Positions 4,037 through 5,526 of a stretch of DNA of 5,526 nt are shown piece by piece. Source of the stretch: Ruminococcus sp. UBA1780 (GTDB lineage: Bacteria; Bacillota; Clostridia; Oscillospirales; Ruminococcaceae); contig DCGK01000090.1 in the NCBI GenBank assembly GCA_002315235.1, positions 23,338 through 28,863 of the forward strand, written 5' to 3'. Below the pieces are notes generated by a model that was not told the DNA's origin, did not search any database, and worked only from the letters and a program-made list of their open reading frames with translations. The position numbers and the translations under genes are program-made. Position 1 is the stretch's first letter, and each line of letters opens with the position of its first letter.

Positions 4037-5365
4037 TTATTTTTCGAGCTGTGCTGCCATTTCTGTCTGGAATTCTTCAGGTGAAATAGAGCCTAAGTAC
4101 AGCTTCTGGAGAAGAGCAAGATATTCGTTTGCATCTTCAGATTCGAGAAGTGTATCAAACCAGAGTGTAAATGAAGTTGCACCGTTAGCATATTCTGCTA
4201 CCTTCTTTGTAAGAGCAGGTACCTGTGAATCATCATAGTTTACCTTCCATGCCGGAATACCTGCACCTGAAAGATATGCATACTTTGAAACGCCCTTTGT
4301 TACTTCAAATGCAAGTTCAGCTGAGAGATCAGCATCCTTTGTGGAAGCAGCAACCATAAGTGAGTCAGCACCGCCGCCCATGAAGTCTGTAATCTTTGCA
4401 TTAGCTGAATTAACAACAGGAATAGGAGCTACTGAGAAATCTGTCGGATCATCACAGTCAGTCATAATTGAACCGCCCATCCAGCTTCCTGTGAAATACA
4501 TAGCAGCACGTCCCTGATAGAATTCAGCACTTGCCTCGTCATTTGAAAGACCAGCTGCACCGTTGATGAATGCTCCGATATCAGAAAGTTCCTTAATCTT
4601 TTCAGCTGATACAAGGAAGTCCTTGTCGCTGTATGAACCACCCTGCTTGAGAAGTGTTTTCTGAAGCTTTTCAGGGCCAACTGACTTAAGTGTAAGTCCG
4701 TCGTGAAGCATTGCAAGAACCCACTTGTCCTTTGCACTTGTTGCAATCGGAGAAACTCCGGCATCCTTAAGTGTTTTGCATACATTGATGAATTCGTCCC
4801 ATGTTGCAGGAGCTGAAAGGTTGTTTTCGTTGAATATCTTCTGGTTGTACCACATTACTGATACAGGTGTTACGAGTGTTGAACCGTAAATCTTTCCGTC
4901 GTATGTGATATTTGCAAGAGCTGCTTCTGAAAGCTCGTCCTTATAGTTGTCATAGTAGCTGTCAAGAGCAAGTACCTTGCCTGAATCAACAAATGACTGT
5001 GAGAACCCGCCTGCCCATGTGTAGAATACATCAGGAAGCTCGTTTGCAGCAACTGCAGCCTTGATTTTTGTCTTATATGATTCATTTTCAAATGTTTCGT
5101 GAACAATCTTTACTCCATCGTGTTCAGCTTCAAAATCCTTGATTGCTTCTGCGTATGCAGTGTGGAAGCTGTCACTTTCTGTAGCGATACTCCAGAGCGT
5201 GAGTGTCTTTTCAGCACTTGTGTCATCCTTCTTTTCTTCAGCAACAGGTGTTTCCGAACCGTCGTTTTTTGCTGTTGTTTCATTTTCTGTGTTTCCGCAT
5301 CCTGTTACTACAGCACCCATTAATACTGCTGCAGCTATTCCGCTGAGAATTCTTCTGATTTTCAT
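4037..5365 (-). CDS. Carbohydrate ABC transporter substrate-binding lipoprotein, extracellular family 1
   Basis: The 442-residue product begins with a lipoprotein signal peptide: basic MKIRR, a hydrophobic core, and the lipobox VTGC with the modified cysteine at 23. A low-complexity acidic and lysine-rich tether (24-53) would space the protein from the membrane. The binding domain starts at 'TLTLWS' (54-59) and shows family features: 'NELPDVFYTW' (108-117), 'DGKIYG' (156-161), 'MWYNQKIF' (171-178), 'PATWDEF' (186-192) and 'GRAAMYFTGSW' (285-295). The many aromatic residues, including W58, W117, W172 and W295, suit sugar stacking. The length matches this family. The ATG is preceded by AGGAGG (5382-5377), about 11 nt away. 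It is first in an operon with two permeases. The ligand is probably an oligosaccharide or glycoside, but nothing here identifies which. Confidence 0.96.
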   Translation of the reverse strand: MKIRRILSGIAAAVLMGAVVTGCGNTENETTAKNDGSETPVAEEKKDDTSAEKTLTLWSIATESDSFHTAYAEAIKDFEAEHDGVKIVHETFENESYKTKIKAAVAANELPDVFYTWAGGFSQSFVDSGKVLALDSYYDNYKDELSEAALANITYDGKIYGSTLVTPVSVMWYNQKIFNENNLSAPATWDEFINVCKTLKDAGVSPIATSAKDKWVLAMLHDGLTLKSVGPEKLQKTLLKQGGSYSDKDFLVSAEKIKELSDIGAFINGAAGLSNDEASAEFYQGRAAMYFTGSWMGGSIMTDCDDPTDFSVAPIPVVNSANAKITDFMGGGADSLMVAASTKDADLSAELAFEVTKGVSKYAYLSGAGIPAWKVNYDDSQVPALTKKVAEYANGATSFTLWFDTLLESEDANEYLALLQKLYLGSISPEEFQTEMAAQLEK

Positions 5366-5374
5366 AATATAAAA

Positions 5375-5382
5375 TTCCTCCT
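5375..5382 (-). promoter_or_regulatory. Strong Shine-Dalgarno of the binding-protein gene
   Basis: On the minus strand AGGAGGAA (5382-5375) precedes the ATG at 5365 with about 11 nt between GGAGG and the start codon. It is a near-complete match to the anti-SD and supports the chosen start, consistent with high expression of the binding protein. Confidence 0.8.
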
Positions 5383-5426
5383 GTTTGTGAAATAATTTTG
5401 TTTGTTTTCACATCTCTGATGATTAA

Positions 5427-5455
5427 ATTATATCCGTTTCAGAAGGAAAACTGAA
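5427..5455 (-). promoter_or_regulatory. Possible promoter of the transporter operon with a weak -35
   Basis: TATAAT (5432-5427 on the minus strand) is a perfect -10 element. At 17 bp upstream stands TTCAGT (5455-5450), only three of six matches to TTGACA. A good -10 with a poor -35 fits a regulated, activator-dependent sugar operon. The start would be near 5420, giving a leader of about 55 nt. Confidence 0.5.
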
Positions 5456-5474
5456 CGTAGATATTTTACTGTTT

Positions 5475-5492
5475 CGGGTAATATTTTTACCG
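5475..5492. promoter_or_regulatory. Operator-like inverted repeat upstream of the transporter promoter
   Basis: GGTAA (5477-5481) and TTACC (5487-5491) form an inverted repeat about 20 bp beyond the weak -35 element, flanked by C and G. The position suits an activator binding site. It is short and AT-rich, so chance is possible, and it matches no operator that I recognise with certainty. Confidence 0.3.
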
Positions 5493-5526
5493 ATTTGTAC
5501 GCTTCAAAGCTCTGCTTTTAACAAGC

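Noticed and set aside
5506..5518. Small hairpin AAAGC-TCT-GCTTT at the right edge
   Set aside because: The stem is only 5 bp and has no convincing T-tail in either direction before the window ends; it could belong to an element outside the window.

Overview
The window looks like chromosome of a low-to-mid GC Gram-positive anaerobe of the Clostridia, most like Ruminococcus or a relative. The evidence is the style of the lipoprotein and permeases, strong AGGAGG ribosome binding sites, textbook sigma-A promoters, T-tailed intrinsic terminators and a class I cyclic-di-GMP riboswitch. This is a judgement from sequence style; no search was run.

Layout from left to right. Positions 1-162 are the tail of a small protein that enters from outside the window (+). 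An AT-rich gap with one probable terminator leads to a consensus promoter (549-577) and a small XRE-type regulator (648-923, +) closed by a perfect intrinsic terminator (930-966). From 1061 to 2067 there is no credible protein gene, but there is a complete minus-strand RNA transcription unit. It has a perfect TTGACA-N17-TATAAT promoter (2039-2067), a cyclic-di-GMP-I riboswitch aptamer (1915-1994), and an intrinsic terminator (1835-1866) whose 5' arm can pair with a segment inside the aptamer. About 700 nt of unusual repeats follow (1123-1813), then a second strong minus-strand terminator (1061-1113). From 2144 to 5365 lies a minus-strand carbohydrate ABC importer operon: lipoprotein binding protein, then two inner-membrane permeases. 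No ATPase gene is in the window.

The most interesting item is the repeat region. As minus-strand RNA it carries about 40 GGA trinucleotides (none on the other strand). Many sit in or beside the loops of short hairpins, and several stems change at both arms while still pairing. Some loops closely match the CsrA/RsmA binding consensus (ACAAGGAUGU). There is no convincing open reading frame, because the repeats differ by single-base indels. I propose a riboswitch-controlled long noncoding RNA that may act as a protein-binding sponge, analogous in layout to CsrB/RsmZ but repeat-built and placed under c-di-GMP control. The riboswitch, promoter and terminators are read directly from sequence. The sponge role and CsrA as partner are inference.

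Working together: the importer genes form one operon, with a hairpin between the binding protein and permease genes that probably allows more binding protein than permease. The importer has no obvious T-tailed terminator before the riboswitch promoter, so its transcripts may run into the riboswitch unit and stop at the 1835-1866 terminator. The XRE gene converges on the noncoding RNA and the two are separated by back-to-back terminators.
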